Assembly: GCA_905211265.1 (NCBI GenBank)
Contig: CAJMAC010000004.1
Coordinates: 1-64,000, forward strand
Direction of reading: 5' to 3'
Source of the DNA: an uncultured Eubacteriales bacterium
GTDB taxonomy: Bacteria; Bacillota_I; Bacilli_A; RF39; UBA660
Length of the DNA stretch: 64,000 nucleotides
Part shown: positions 16,697-24,898 of the stretch, in pieces
Layout: every line of letters starts with the position of its first letter
Position numbering within the stretch: position 1 is the first letter of the stretch
Notes under the pieces: generated by a model
Told to the model about the DNA's origin: nothing
What the model saw: the letters and a program-made list of their open reading frames with translations, nothing else
The model's database searches: none
Position numbers and translations under genes: made by a program

Positions 16697-18896
16697 TATT
16701 GTTTCCTCCTTCTAATTTTATATTTTTTAATCTTAATGCATTTAGTACAACGGTTATACTACTTAATGTCATTGCAATACTTCCTAACATTGGATTCATA
16801 TTTATATTCCATTTAGATAGTAATCCTATTGCTAATGGAATCATACAAATATTATAGAAAAATGCTAGGAATAAATTTTGTTTTATGTTTGTTATTGTTT
16901 TTTTGCTTATATGAAACATATTTATGATATTAATCAAATTATTATTCATAAGTATTACATCGGCGGAATTATTCGCTATATCTGTACCGCTTGATAATGC
17001 TACTCCAATATTTGCAGTTACTAATGATACTGCATCATTTATTCCATCCCCAACCATCATTACATATTTATTATTATTCATTAATTCTTTTATTTTTTCT
17101 GATTTTTCTTTAGGTAAAACATTTGCAATTACTTCTTTTATTCCTAATTCTTTGGCAATAACTTGTGCAGTTATTTCATTATCTCCAGTTAACATAATTA
17201 CATTTTTATTCATATTATTTAATTTTTTTATTACTTCTTTTGCTTCTTTTCTGATTATGTCTTTTACTCCGATTAAGGCAATTATATTATTATCTTCGAT
17301 TACATAAATAATACTATTACCATTATTAACTAAATCTAATTCATCTTTACTATGAGTATTATTTATTTTTAGTTTTTTTATCAGTTTATTATTTCCAACA
17401 TAATATTCTTTATTATTAGTTACTCCCTTTAATCCAATACCATCAATATTTTTAAAGTTTGTTACTTTTTGTAATTTATCATTAGTTTTAAATGCACTTG
17501 CTATTGGATGATTGGATTTACTTTCTATACTTGATACGATATTTAGTAATTTAGAATTATTATAGTTGCTATAATTACATAATTTGCTTATTTTTAAATT
17601 ACCATATGTAAGAGTACCTGTTTTATCAAAGACAATTGTATCAACTTTATTAATGGCTTCTAATACTTTACTTGTTTTAATTAATATACCATTTCTTGCA
17701 GTTATTCCCATTGCTACTACTACTGCTAATGGTGTTGCTAATCCTAAGGCACATGGACAAGATATAACTAAAACTGTTACAAATCTTGTTAGTGAGATAT
17801 TCAAGTTATATCCTAACAGTAAGTAACTTATTAGTGTAATTATAGCAATAAGCATTACCAGTGGTACAAATATTCCACTTGCTTTATCTGCTAATTTAGA
17901 TATTGGAGACTTTGTATTTGTGGCTTCTACTACTAATCTTACTATTTCTGATATTGTTGAATTCTTTCCTATTTTTTCTGCTTTGTATTCTATATATCCA
18001 TCTATATTTAAACTTCCTGCAATTACTTTATTACCTTTTCCTTTTTTGGACGGAATTGATTCTCCTGTTATAAAAGATTCATCAATATGAGTAGTACCAT
18101 TAGTTATTACTCCATCTACTGCTAATTTCATTCCTGGTTTACATACTAAGATATCATTTTCCTTTATTTCATCTATTGTTACTTCTTTTACTTCGTTTCC
18201 TACTTTTAATAAAGCATAAGATGGTGTTATTGTTACTAATTCTTTGATAGCATCCAAGGTTTTTTCTTTATTTTTTGTTTCTATTTGTCTACCTAGTTTT
18301 ATAAAATATATTACTACAATACAAGATTCATAATAAAGACTATCTACTAAGGAAGTATTACCTTTTAGTAAAAGTATTGTGTTATAAATACTATAAATTA
18401 AACTAGATAAAACTCCAATAAAAACTAGTGTATCCATATTAGGATGAGCGTGTATTAAGTTCTTATACCCGTTTTTTATAATATCAAATCCATATATTAA
18501 ATAAGGTATTGTTAATATAAGTAAACTTATTGTATAATTAATAGGATTTCTCATCATATCTAAATATGGTATACTTGGTAATGATAACATATGGGACATT
18601 GATATATATAAAACTAAAATTGTCAGAAAAGTAATTGGTATTATTATTTTATTACTTTTATTAATTTTATTTATTTTAGTTTCATCATATATTCCAAGAC
18701 TTTCAAATCCTGCATCACTTATAAATTTATTTAAGTCTTCAATAGATAAATTATCATTGTATTCTATACTTGCTTGTGATAATACTAAATTTACTGTGGC
18801 ATTAATTATTCCATTTTGTTTATTTAGATATTTTTCTAAGGAATTAGAACAAGCACTACAACTCATACCTTTTATATTTAAAATTACTTTTTGCAT
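16689..18896 (-). CDS. copA: Copper-exporting P1B-type ATPase
   Basis: A 735-residue membrane pump that exports Cu(I) with ATP. One N-terminal HMA domain has GMSCSAC (10-16). Membrane helices lie at about 83-205 and 342-395, and the ion-path motif CPC is at 380-382. TGES (278-281) is the phosphatase loop, DKTGTLT (Asp424) the phosphorylation site, then SNHP and GDGIND. The C-terminal helix pair has the YN and MxxSS residues expected of CopA (FFYNICMIPLAIG, MLGSIAMTLSSITV). Two CopA-type HMA domains are common; here there is one plus a separate copZ. No CsoR or CopY regulator is nearby. Confidence 0.93.
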   Translation of the reverse strand: MQKVILNIKGMSCSACSNSLEKYLNKQNGIINATVNLVLSQASIEYNDNLSIEDLNKFISDAGFESLGIYDETKINKINKSNKIIIPITFLTILVLYISMSHMLSLPSIPYLDMMRNPINYTISLLILTIPYLIYGFDIIKNGYKNLIHAHPNMDTLVFIGVLSSLIYSIYNTILLLKGNTSLVDSLYYESCIVVIYFIKLGRQIETKNKEKTLDAIKELVTITPSYALLKVGNEVKEVTIDEIKENDILVCKPGMKLAVDGVITNGTTHIDESFITGESIPSKKGKGNKVIAGSLNIDGYIEYKAEKIGKNSTISEIVRLVVEATNTKSPISKLADKASGIFVPLVMLIAIITLISYLLLGYNLNISLTRFVTVLVISCPCALGLATPLAVVVAMGITARNGILIKTSKVLEAINKVDTIVFDKTGTLTYGNLKISKLCNYSNYNNSKLLNIVSSIESKSNHPIASAFKTNDKLQKVTNFKNIDGIGLKGVTNNKEYYVGNNKLIKKLKINNTHSKDELDLVNNGNSIIYVIEDNNIIALIGVKDIIRKEAKEVIKKLNNMNKNVIMLTGDNEITAQVIAKELGIKEVIANVLPKEKSEKIKELMNNNKYVMMVGDGINDAVSLVTANIGVALSSGTDIANNSADVILMNNNLINIINMFHISKKTITNIKQNLFLAFFYNICMIPLAIGLLSKWNINMNPMLGSIAMTLSSITVVLNALRLKNIKLEGGNNNV

Positions 18897-18943
18897 AATT
18901 ATCCTCCTTACTAATATATTTTACCACAAAATGAATATTTTTA

Positions 18944-18970
18944 TAAAAAAATACTAGTATTTCTACTAGT
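18944..18970 (-). terminator. Terminator after the NERD-HRDC gene
   Basis: On the minus strand ACTAGTAG and CTACTAGT-like arms (ACTAGTA...TACTAGT) form a stem followed by ATTTTTTT. It directly follows the stop codon. Confidence 0.75.
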
Positions 18971-19969
18971 TTAATTATTTATTATTTTAATTATATCTAT
19001 ACCATACATTTCTATTTTTTTATCTCCAAAGCCTTCTATTTGTTTTAATTCTACTTTATTTTTAGGTTTTTTATTTATAAGTTCTTCTAGTGTTTTATCA
19101 CTGAATATAAAATATGGTTTATAATTTAATTCCTTTGATTTATTTAATCTATATTTTTTCAAATTAGTTCTTATTTCATCATCATTGTTTATATTTATTG
19201 TTTTATTATTATCAGTTATATCTTCATTAATATTTAATAAAGGTCTTTCTTCAGCAATTATTTCTTCTTTTTTACATAATGCTAAGATATTATTACATGA
19301 TGATATTATATCTTTTTCACTACTTGCGTAACTATCGGTATTTTTTTCTATATATTTTATATATTCAATTAGTTGATCTGCTCGAATAACTTTATTTTTA
19401 ACATTTTTAGGGGCATATTTATCTTCTACTACTGTATTATCATTTGCTAAAACTACAATTCCATGATACATACTATCAAATATTTTCTTTACTATTAATT
19501 TTCCTATAAAATTATTTCTATCTTCAATATATCTTCTAATTATGTTTATGTGTCTATCTAATTGAGTTATTGGGTTATAAATACCTACTTTATTTTTATT
19601 ATTTATTCTATAAAAATTACCTTTATTATCAATAGATATATTTCCATATAGATTTTTACATTCAATTATATAATAATTTTTCTTAGTTAGTATTATAAAA
19701 TCTATTTGTGCTTTATAATCTTTATATTCTAGGTTTATATCATGTAATATATACATTGGTATATGACTATTTTTTAATTCATATAATATTTTATTTTCTC
19801 CTTGTATTCCATATTTATATTTTTGTATTTCTTCATATAAATATAATTTTTCTTGTTTTGATTTTGTATTTTTTAATTTGTTTTCTAATACTTTAATTTT
19901 ATTTTCTAAGGTATTTCCTGAATAATAAAGTATTGTGTCTTTAAATGTGTCATTAAATATATTTAACAT
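18971..19969 (-). CDS. NERD nuclease-related domain protein with C-terminal HRDC domain
   Basis: A 332-residue cytoplasmic protein. An N-terminal coiled coil (about 20-50) precedes a NERD domain with GENKILYEL, AQIDFIIL and YIIECKN, the E/D...D...ExK pattern of restriction-like nucleases. The last 65 residues (from about 268) are an HRDC domain, a small nucleic-acid-binding module of RecQ helicases and RNase D. The pairing suggests a DNA- or RNA-processing enzyme, role unknown. Catalytic residues Asp (in QIDF) and Glu/Lys (in ECK) are present, so it may be active. Confidence 0.78.
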   Translation of the reverse strand: MLNIFNDTFKDTILYYSGNTLENKIKVLENKLKNTKSKQEKLYLYEEIQKYKYGIQGENKILYELKNSHIPMYILHDINLEYKDYKAQIDFIILTKKNYYIIECKNLYGNISIDNKGNFYRINNKNKVGIYNPITQLDRHINIIRRYIEDRNNFIGKLIVKKIFDSMYHGIVVLANDNTVVEDKYAPKNVKNKVIRADQLIEYIKYIEKNTDSYASSEKDIISSCNNILALCKKEEIIAEERPLLNINEDITDNNKTININNDDEIRTNLKKYRLNKSKELNYKPYFIFSDKTLEELINKKPKNKVELKQIEGFGDKKIEMYGIDIIKIINN

Positions 19970-20060
19970 ACTACTACTCCTTTTTATTTAGTATAATATA
20001 AAAATTAGGTAATTAGTTATATTAATTCTATTATTTAATTTTTATGTACTGAATGATAAT

Positions 20061-21068
20061 TTATTTATATTTTTTTATTGCATTATTTATTTCTTTATAT
20101 AGTTTTTTATTTGGGGAGTCTTCTAATACTTTCCACATTAGATTATTTTCTTCATCAAATAATGGTACTAATTCTATTTCTCCATATTTATTTATTATTT
20201 TAATATATTCTTCTTCTACTCCTATTGATAAGTAATGCTTATTATTTGCTAAGTCTAGCAATGTATCTTCTTTAGAGATTGCTAATACTTTATAAAATTT
20301 ATTTTCATATTTGGCTCTTATTGCAAGTATTACTGAAGCAATATGTTTACAAAAGAATTCACATGGACAAGTACAATAAAGTTGGGTTAACATATTATCT
20401 TCATCATATTTTATTACTACTAAATATTCTTCATTACCTTTTACTATAGCATAATATTTATCTTCTATTTTTTCTAGAAATGTTACCTTATTTTCTTTAT
20501 AATATTCTTTTCCTCTTTTTATAATTGTTTTATTAAATATATTTTCCAAGTCATCATTAAATAAATCAAAATTTAGATTATCTTGATACTCATAAATAGA
20601 TTTTGTATGCATAATTTCAGCGTGTAATTCTTCTAGAAACTCTGTTAATCTTCTAGGAAGATGATTAAATATGATTATAAATATATCTGATATATTAGAT
20701 AAGTTTTGTGGTATATATCTATTAAATATAAAGTGATAATTATTAGTAAGATAATATGTAGTAAATTCTACTATGTTTTTATTTGTTTCTTCAATATAAT
20801 CAAATGTATTATTTCTTTCTATTAGATTACATATTTCTTCGACTACTTCAAGTGAGATATGTTCTATATTAAGATATTTTTCTATTTTATTATCTTTTAT
20901 TAAATCTAAATCTATCCAACTTATTTTAAATATATTTAATTTTTTTATGTAATCTATTCTAAAATATAAGTTATAATTCTCATAATTAATTAATTTTATA
21001 TCTAAAACTATATCTTTATTTTTTATATATTTACTTACTTGTTTAATTTTATTTTCTATGTTATTCAT
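20061..21068 (-). CDS. SWIM zinc-finger protein
   Basis: A 335-residue protein. Its only recognisable part is a SWIM zinc finger, CTC...CKH at residues 232-242 (Cys232, Cys234, Cys240, His242), preceded by the usual beta-rich segment (IIKRGKEYYKENKV...YYAIVKG...YLVVIKY). SWIM fingers bind nucleic acids or proteins and often sit at the N terminus of SNF2-type helicases; here no helicase follows, so it is a stand-alone form. It is immediately upstream (92 nt) of the NERD-HRDC gene on the same strand, which makes a shared nucleic-acid task plausible but unproven. Confidence 0.72.
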   Translation of the reverse strand: MNNIENKIKQVSKYIKNKDIVLDIKLINYENYNLYFRIDYIKKLNIFKISWIDLDLIKDNKIEKYLNIEHISLEVVEEICNLIERNNTFDYIEETNKNIVEFTTYYLTNNYHFIFNRYIPQNLSNISDIFIIIFNHLPRRLTEFLEELHAEIMHTKSIYEYQDNLNFDLFNDDLENIFNKTIIKRGKEYYKENKVTFLEKIEDKYYAIVKGNEEYLVVIKYDEDNMLTQLYCTCPCEFFCKHIASVILAIRAKYENKFYKVLAISKEDTLLDLANNKHYLSIGVEEEYIKIINKYGEIELVPLFDEENNLMWKVLEDSPNKKLYKEINNAIKKYK

Positions 21069-21104
21069 TTTGCACCTCAGTTAAGTTTATTATACAATAA
21101 ATTA

Positions 21105-21129
21105 GAAAAAAAGAATAGTAATCTATCCT
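21105..21129 (-). terminator. Terminator after the SPFH gene
   Basis: On the minus strand AGGATAG pairs with CTATTCT around a 4-nt loop, followed by seven T. It overlaps the stop codon. Confidence 0.7.
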
Positions 21130-21908
21130 TATTTTAAATTAAATAGTCCCATAATGTTATCTCCAGCATAAGTTTCTGGTAATTTACCATCCCATTTATC
21201 GATAAATTCTTTCATTATTAATTCATCTGTTAAAGTTTGTTTTAATAATTCATTAGATTTTTGGGTTGCTTCTGCTTCGACTATTTTAGCTTCTGATTCT
21301 AATTTTGCTGTTGCAAGTTTTTGCTCTGCAACTTGTTTTTCTTCAATTGCTTTGGAATATTCTTCACTAAATTCTAAGTTTATTATATTAAAGTTATCTA
21401 TTACAATACCATATTTTTCTACTTTTTCTTGTAATTCTTTCATACATTCACTAGATACTTCTGGGCGTAATGTTATTGTTTGCTCTGCGGTATATTTAGA
21501 AATTATTGATTTAATACTTTCTTCAATCGCTGGAGTTAATATTGTTTGTTCATATGAATTACCTACTGTTTTATATAAATTAGTCGCTGATTTATTTTCT
21601 ACACGATAATTCACTGCTAAGGTTGTTTTAATATCTTGTAAATCTTTACTAGCACTTGTAGTATTAACTTCTACTTTTTGAACTTTAATATTAACTTTAA
21701 CTATTCTTTCAATGTATGGTATTTTAAAATTTAATCCTTCGGTTAAGTTACTATCTATTATTTTACCAAACCTTACTCTTAAACCTACTTCACCACTATT
21801 AATGGTTGTAAAACTACTTAATATTGTAATTAATATAAATAATCCTAATACACTAAATAACACTATTTTTTTAACCTTTGTTTTTTCACTTAAATCTATT
21901 ACTTTCAT
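21129..21908 (-). CDS. SPFH/prohibitin-family membrane protein
   Basis: A 259-residue protein with an N-terminal membrane helix (about 16-36) and a prohibitin-like SPFH domain: INSGEVGLRVRFGKI, ..EGLNFKIPYIERI.., then a long helical region EEKQVAEQKLATAKLESEAKIVEAEATQ (in parts) that oligomerises. Family members (HflC, HflK, prohibitins) form ring-like membrane scaffolds and can control the FtsH protease. It ends near the family's shortest length. AGGAGGTACT precedes the ATG, and a TATAAT (minus strand, at 21928-21933) gives it its own promoter, separate from the candidate RNA upstream. Confidence 0.88.
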   Translation of the reverse strand: MKVIDLSEKTKVKKIVLFSVLGLFILITILSSFTTINSGEVGLRVRFGKIIDSNLTEGLNFKIPYIERIVKVNIKVQKVEVNTTSASKDLQDIKTTLAVNYRVENKSATNLYKTVGNSYEQTILTPAIEESIKSIISKYTAEQTITLRPEVSSECMKELQEKVEKYGIVIDNFNIINLEFSEEYSKAIEEKQVAEQKLATAKLESEAKIVEAEATQKSNELLKQTLTDELIMKEFIDKWDGKLPETYAGDNIMGLFNLK

Positions 21909-22094
21909 AGTACCTCCTTATGATTGTATTATACCATATAAGTAGAAAATATTAAATGTTTATTTGAAATAATAGATAAAAATATTATCGTTCTTGATAA
22001 ATGAATATAGAATGAAGAAAAGAACTCTTATAAAAAGTCCTTCTTCTCATCTCTACCATTTTATTACCTTATTGGTAATAGCAATAAAAATATA

Positions 22095-22117
22095 GGCACT
22101 CAATTAGATTGAGTGCC
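22095..22117. promoter_or_regulatory. CIRCE-like inverted repeat
   Basis: GGCACTC, nine bases, GAGTGCC. This keeps the GCACTC-N9-GAGTGC core of the HrcA operator CIRCE but has GG/CC instead of TTA/TAA at the outer ends. It is also the second hairpin of the RNA candidate, so it may be an RNA stem rather than an operator. Confidence 0.35.
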
Positions 22118-22131
22118 AACACTAAACTTTT

Positions 22132-22175
22132 AGAGGTGACATTCATTTGCAAAATCAAATGTTCCTCTTTTTTAT
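22132..22175 (+). terminator. Plus-strand terminator-like hairpin opposing the RNA candidate
   Basis: On the plus strand AGAGG...CCTCT, with inner CATTTG/CAAATG, is followed by TTTTTTATTTTAT. It would end a plus-strand transcript running antisense to the RNA candidate; no clear plus-strand promoter was found. Confidence 0.45.
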
Positions 22176-22204
22176 TTTATGAAAGTCCTCTTGCTTACAT
22201 ACTA

Positions 22205-22233
22205 ATAATAATATAAATAATTAATATTGTCAA
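22205..22233 (-). promoter_or_regulatory. Promoter of the RNA candidate
   Basis: On the minus strand TTGACA (22228-22233), a 17-nt spacer and TATTAT (22205-22210). The -35 box is a perfect consensus. Confidence 0.6.
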
Positions 22234-22271
22234 AAGTCAACTTCTAATTTTATTAAAATAATAGACATAAA

Positions 22272-22356
22272 TTTTGAAACTATAGGTTCAAAATTTCTTT
22301 TTAATAACCTTGGGTATTAAAAAGCCTTGGAATAACTTTTAAGTTATGAAAAGGAA
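22272..22356. repeat. Three-hairpin intergenic element, copy 1
   Basis: About 85 nt. Plus-strand order: TTTTGAA/TTCAAAA stem, CTTTTTAATA/TATTAAAAAG stem with CCTTGG in its loop, a second CCTTGG, an ATAACTT/AAGTTAT stem, then GAAAAGGAA. A 61-nt core is identical to copy 2 (55019-55103); copy 3 (62181-62264) differs at a few sites. It sits just past the hsp20 terminator and before the promoter of the RNA candidate. Confidence 0.85.
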
Positions 22357-22391
22357 CAAAAAAAGAAATAATCTAATTAAAGACTATTTCT
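22357..22391 (-). terminator. hsp20 terminator
   Basis: On the minus strand AGAAATA pairs with TATTTCT, followed by a T run (A run at 22357-22363). The three-hairpin element starts right after it. Confidence 0.75.
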
Positions 22392-22414
22392 TATAATTCA
22401 TAATAATTTATGAC

Positions 22415-22804
22415 TTATTTTATTTCAATATATTTTTTATTTGTTTCTGCTTCTTTTTTAGGAATGACTACTGTTAATGTTCCGTTATTGAAACTTGCTT
22501 CGATTTTGTCTTCGTCAAGATCCCCTACATAGAATGATCTTTGGAATTTTCCATAACTTCTTTCTTTTCTTATATAATTCTTTTCTTTTACATCTTCTTC
22601 TGATTTTCTATGTGCAGTTACATTTAAGTATCCATTCTTTACTTCAAGTGAAATATCTTTCTTATCAAATCCGGGAACATCCATTTCTATATGATATTTA
22701 CCACCTTTTTCATAGATATCACATTTCATACTGTCACTTTCTCTTGTTGACATGAAATTGTCAAATAAGTCATCTAAATATAATTTTCTTGGGATTAAAT
22801 CCAT
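22415..22804 (-). CDS. Small heat-shock protein (Hsp20/alpha-crystallin)
   Basis: A 129-residue ATP-independent chaperone that holds unfolded proteins in the cytoplasm. The alpha-crystallin domain spans about 25-120 with YHIEMDVPGFDKKDI and the family hallmark A(x)4NGTLTVVIPK. The C-terminal IEI (in KYIEIK) is the I-x-I motif used for oligomer assembly. The ATG follows AGGAAGATGAGGATAT. It is transcribed divergently from htpG from a shared symmetric control region (22839-22924). Confidence 0.93.
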   Translation of the reverse strand: MDLIPRKLYLDDLFDNFMSTRESDSMKCDIYEKGGKYHIEMDVPGFDKKDISLEVKNGYLNVTAHRKSEEDVKEKNYIRKERSYGKFQRSFYVGDLDEDKIEASFNNGTLTVVIPKKEAETNKKYIEIK

Positions 22805-22838
22805 ATATCCTCATCTTCCTTTCTTATTTACAAATACC

Positions 22839-22924
22839 ATTATATCACTTTTTTAGCATTTGTCAATACTTTTTGCTAAAATTTTAGCAAATTCTCTTGA
22901 CTATTGCTAAATTAATAGTATAAT
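22839..22924. promoter_or_regulatory. Symmetric divergent hsp20/htpG promoter with two CIRCE-geometry operators
   Basis: Everything here is mirrored about 22881.5. The hsp20 promoter (minus) has TTGACA at 22861-22866 and TATAAT at 22839-22844. The htpG promoter (plus) has TTGACT at 22897-22902 and TATAAT at 22919-22924. Four half-sites, TTAGCA (22853-22858), TGCTAA (22874-22879), TTAGCA (22884-22889) and TGCTAA (22905-22910), form two TTAGCA-N15-TGCTAA units, one over each -35 box. Full CIRCE (TTAGCACTC-N9-GAGTGCTAA) has the same outer hexamers and 15-nt gap; only the inner CTC/GAG are missing. The centre 22872-22891 is a perfect 20-bp palindrome. HrcA or a new repressor may bind it. Confidence 0.75.
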
Positions 22925-22977
22925 TATAATTATGAAAAGTGATAATGCTTTTCTTATGAAAGGTAGATGAATTAAAA

Positions 22978-24855
22978 ATGGCAAAAAAACAATTTAAGGC
23001 CGAATCTAAAAAACTATTAGATTTAATGATTAACTCTATTTATACTAATAAGGAAATATTTTTAAGGGAACTTATTAGTAATGCAAGTGATGCGATTGAT
23101 AAACTATATTATAAGTCTCTTACTGATAATAGTATTAAGATTAAACATAGTGATTTAGAGATTAATATAAGTGTTGATAAGGAAAAAAGATTACTTACTA
23201 TTACTGATAATGGTTGTGGTATGACTAAGGAAGAACTTGAAGATAATTTAGGTACTATTTGTAAAAGTGGTTCGGAATTATTTAAGGAAAATAATGAAAA
23301 GAAAAAAGATATTAATATTATTGGACAGTTCGGTGTAGGTTTCTACTCTGCTTTTATGGTTAGTGATGAGGTTACTGTGGAAAGTAAAAGTATTAATAGT
23401 GATGAAGCATATACTTGGAAATCTAATGGTGCAGATGGATATACTATTGATTCTTCTAGTAAGAAGGATGTTGGTACTAGTATTACTTTGAAGATTAAGG
23501 AAGATACTGAGGATGAAGAATATTCTAAATATTTGGAAGTATATACTATTAAGTCTTTAATTAAGAAATATTCTGATTATATTACTTATCCTATTAAGAT
23601 GGAAGTTACTCATAAGGATTTAAAGGAAGGTACTAAGGATGAGTATGTTGAACACTCTGAAATTGAAACTTTAAATAGTTTGGTACCTATTTGGAAAAAG
23701 AATAAGAAAGATGTTAAGGATGAGGAATATAATAATTTTTATATGGAGAAATTCTCTGATTATGCTAATCCTGATGAGATTATTCATATTAATGCTGAAG
23801 GATTAGTTACTTATGATGGTATATTATTTATTCCTAGTCATACTCCATTCGATTATTATTCTAAGGAATATGTAAAGGGATTACAATTATATTCTAATGG
23901 TGTTCTTATTATGGATAAATGTGGTGATTTATTACCTGATTATTTTAGTTTTGTTAAAGGTGTTATTGATAGTCCTGATTTAAAATTAAATATTTCAAGG
24001 GAAGTATTACAACAAACTAGAATACTTAAAACTATTGGTAAGAATATTGAGAATAAGATTAAGAAATGCCTTGAAGATTTAAGAGATAATGATAGAGAAA
24101 AATATGAAAAGATATATAATAATTTTGGTATTCAATTAAAATATGGTGTATATAATAACTTTGGTATGGATAAAGATAAATTACAAGATTTATTGTTATT
24201 CTACTCTTCTAAGGAAAAGAAACTTGTTACTTTAAAAGAGTATGTTTCTAGAATGAAGGAAGGACAAACTAATATTTATTATGCTTGTGCAGAGACTACT
24301 GATAAGGCTGATATGTTACCACAAGTTGAAAAATTTAAAGATAAGGACTATGAGGTATTATATTTAACTGACTATGTTGATGAATTTACCATGCAATCAT
24401 TAAGGGAATATGATAATAAAAAGATTGTTAGTGTTTCATCAGAAAATACTGATTTAAGCAGTAAAGAAGAAAAAGAAAAATTAGATAAAGAGAATACAGA
24501 ATATAAAGATATGTTTTCTCTTATGAAAGAAGTTATTCCTGAGGTTAAGGATATTAAATTTACTAATAGACTAAATAAGCATCCTGTATGTTTAACTAAT
24601 GAAGGTATGATATCTACCGGTATGGAAAAAACTTTAAATGCTATTAGCGAAGAAAAAGTAAGTGCAGATTTAATTCTTGAAATTAATGAAAATCATCCAA
24701 TCAGTAATAAGTTAAAGGAATTATATAAGGATAATAAAGATGAATTAAAGGAATATACTAAAATTCTTTATGCTGAAGCTAGATTAATCGAAGGTCTTTC
24801 TATTGATAATCCTACAGAAATAAGTAATTTAATTTGTAATTATATTGCTAAATAA
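22978..24855 (+). CDS. htpG: Hsp90-family chaperone HtpG
   Basis: A 625-residue ATP-dependent chaperone. The N-terminal GHKL ATPase shows ELISNASDAIDKL (with the Mg-binding Asn), DNGCGM and GQFGVGFYSAF; the middle domain has NISREVLQQTR with the catalytic Arg; the C-terminal dimerisation domain is complete. HtpG helps client proteins fold in the cytoplasm. The ATG at 22978 is preceded by AAGGTAG, about 13 nt away, slightly far for a ribosome-binding site. Heat-shock control together with hsp20 is indicated by the shared operator region. Confidence 0.96.
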   Translation: MAKKQFKAESKKLLDLMINSIYTNKEIFLRELISNASDAIDKLYYKSLTDNSIKIKHSDLEINISVDKEKRLLTITDNGCGMTKEELEDNLGTICKSGSELFKENNEKKKDINIIGQFGVGFYSAFMVSDEVTVESKSINSDEAYTWKSNGADGYTIDSSSKKDVGTSITLKIKEDTEDEEYSKYLEVYTIKSLIKKYSDYITYPIKMEVTHKDLKEGTKDEYVEHSEIETLNSLVPIWKKNKKDVKDEEYNNFYMEKFSDYANPDEIIHINAEGLVTYDGILFIPSHTPFDYYSKEYVKGLQLYSNGVLIMDKCGDLLPDYFSFVKGVIDSPDLKLNISREVLQQTRILKTIGKNIENKIKKCLEDLRDNDREKYEKIYNNFGIQLKYGVYNNFGMDKDKLQDLLLFYSSKEKKLVTLKEYVSRMKEGQTNIYYACAETTDKADMLPQVEKFKDKDYEVLYLTDYVDEFTMQSLREYDNKKIVSVSSENTDLSSKEEKEKLDKENTEYKDMFSLMKEVIPEVKDIKFTNRLNKHPVCLTNEGMISTGMEKTLNAISEEKVSADLILEINENHPISNKLKELYKDNKDELKEYTKILYAEARLIEGLSIDNPTEISNLICNYIAK

Positions 24856-24861
24856 TGATAA

Positions 24862-24897
24862 AACTGATAAATAGTTAGTTCTACTTATCAGTTTTTT
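24862..24897 (+). terminator. htpG terminator
   Basis: AACTGATAA pairs with TTATCAGTT, followed by a T run. It faces the end of the next, convergent gene and may serve both. Confidence 0.8.
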
Positions 24898-24898
24898 A

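Larger units (their letters stand above)
21975..22198 (-). ncRNA. Candidate stand-alone structured RNA (about 0.22 kb)
   Basis: This stretch of a 506-base gap between genes has no convincing gene. A minus-strand promoter (22205-22233) would start a transcript near 22198. Its predicted hairpins in order are: AGAGG...CCTCT enclosing CATTTG/CAAATG; GGCACTC/GAGTGCC; TATTACC/GGTAATA; and a GAAGAA...TTCTTC stem. It ends at TTATC/GATAA followed by TATTTTT (21975-22000), a weak terminator. I match it to no known family: not tmRNA, RNase P or SRP RNA by their signature sequences. A 29-codon hydrophobic frame inside it (TTG start near 22156, ...LVLALNLIECLYFYC) could instead be a small toxin. Real RNA, small peptide or both is undecided. 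Confidence 0.4.
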
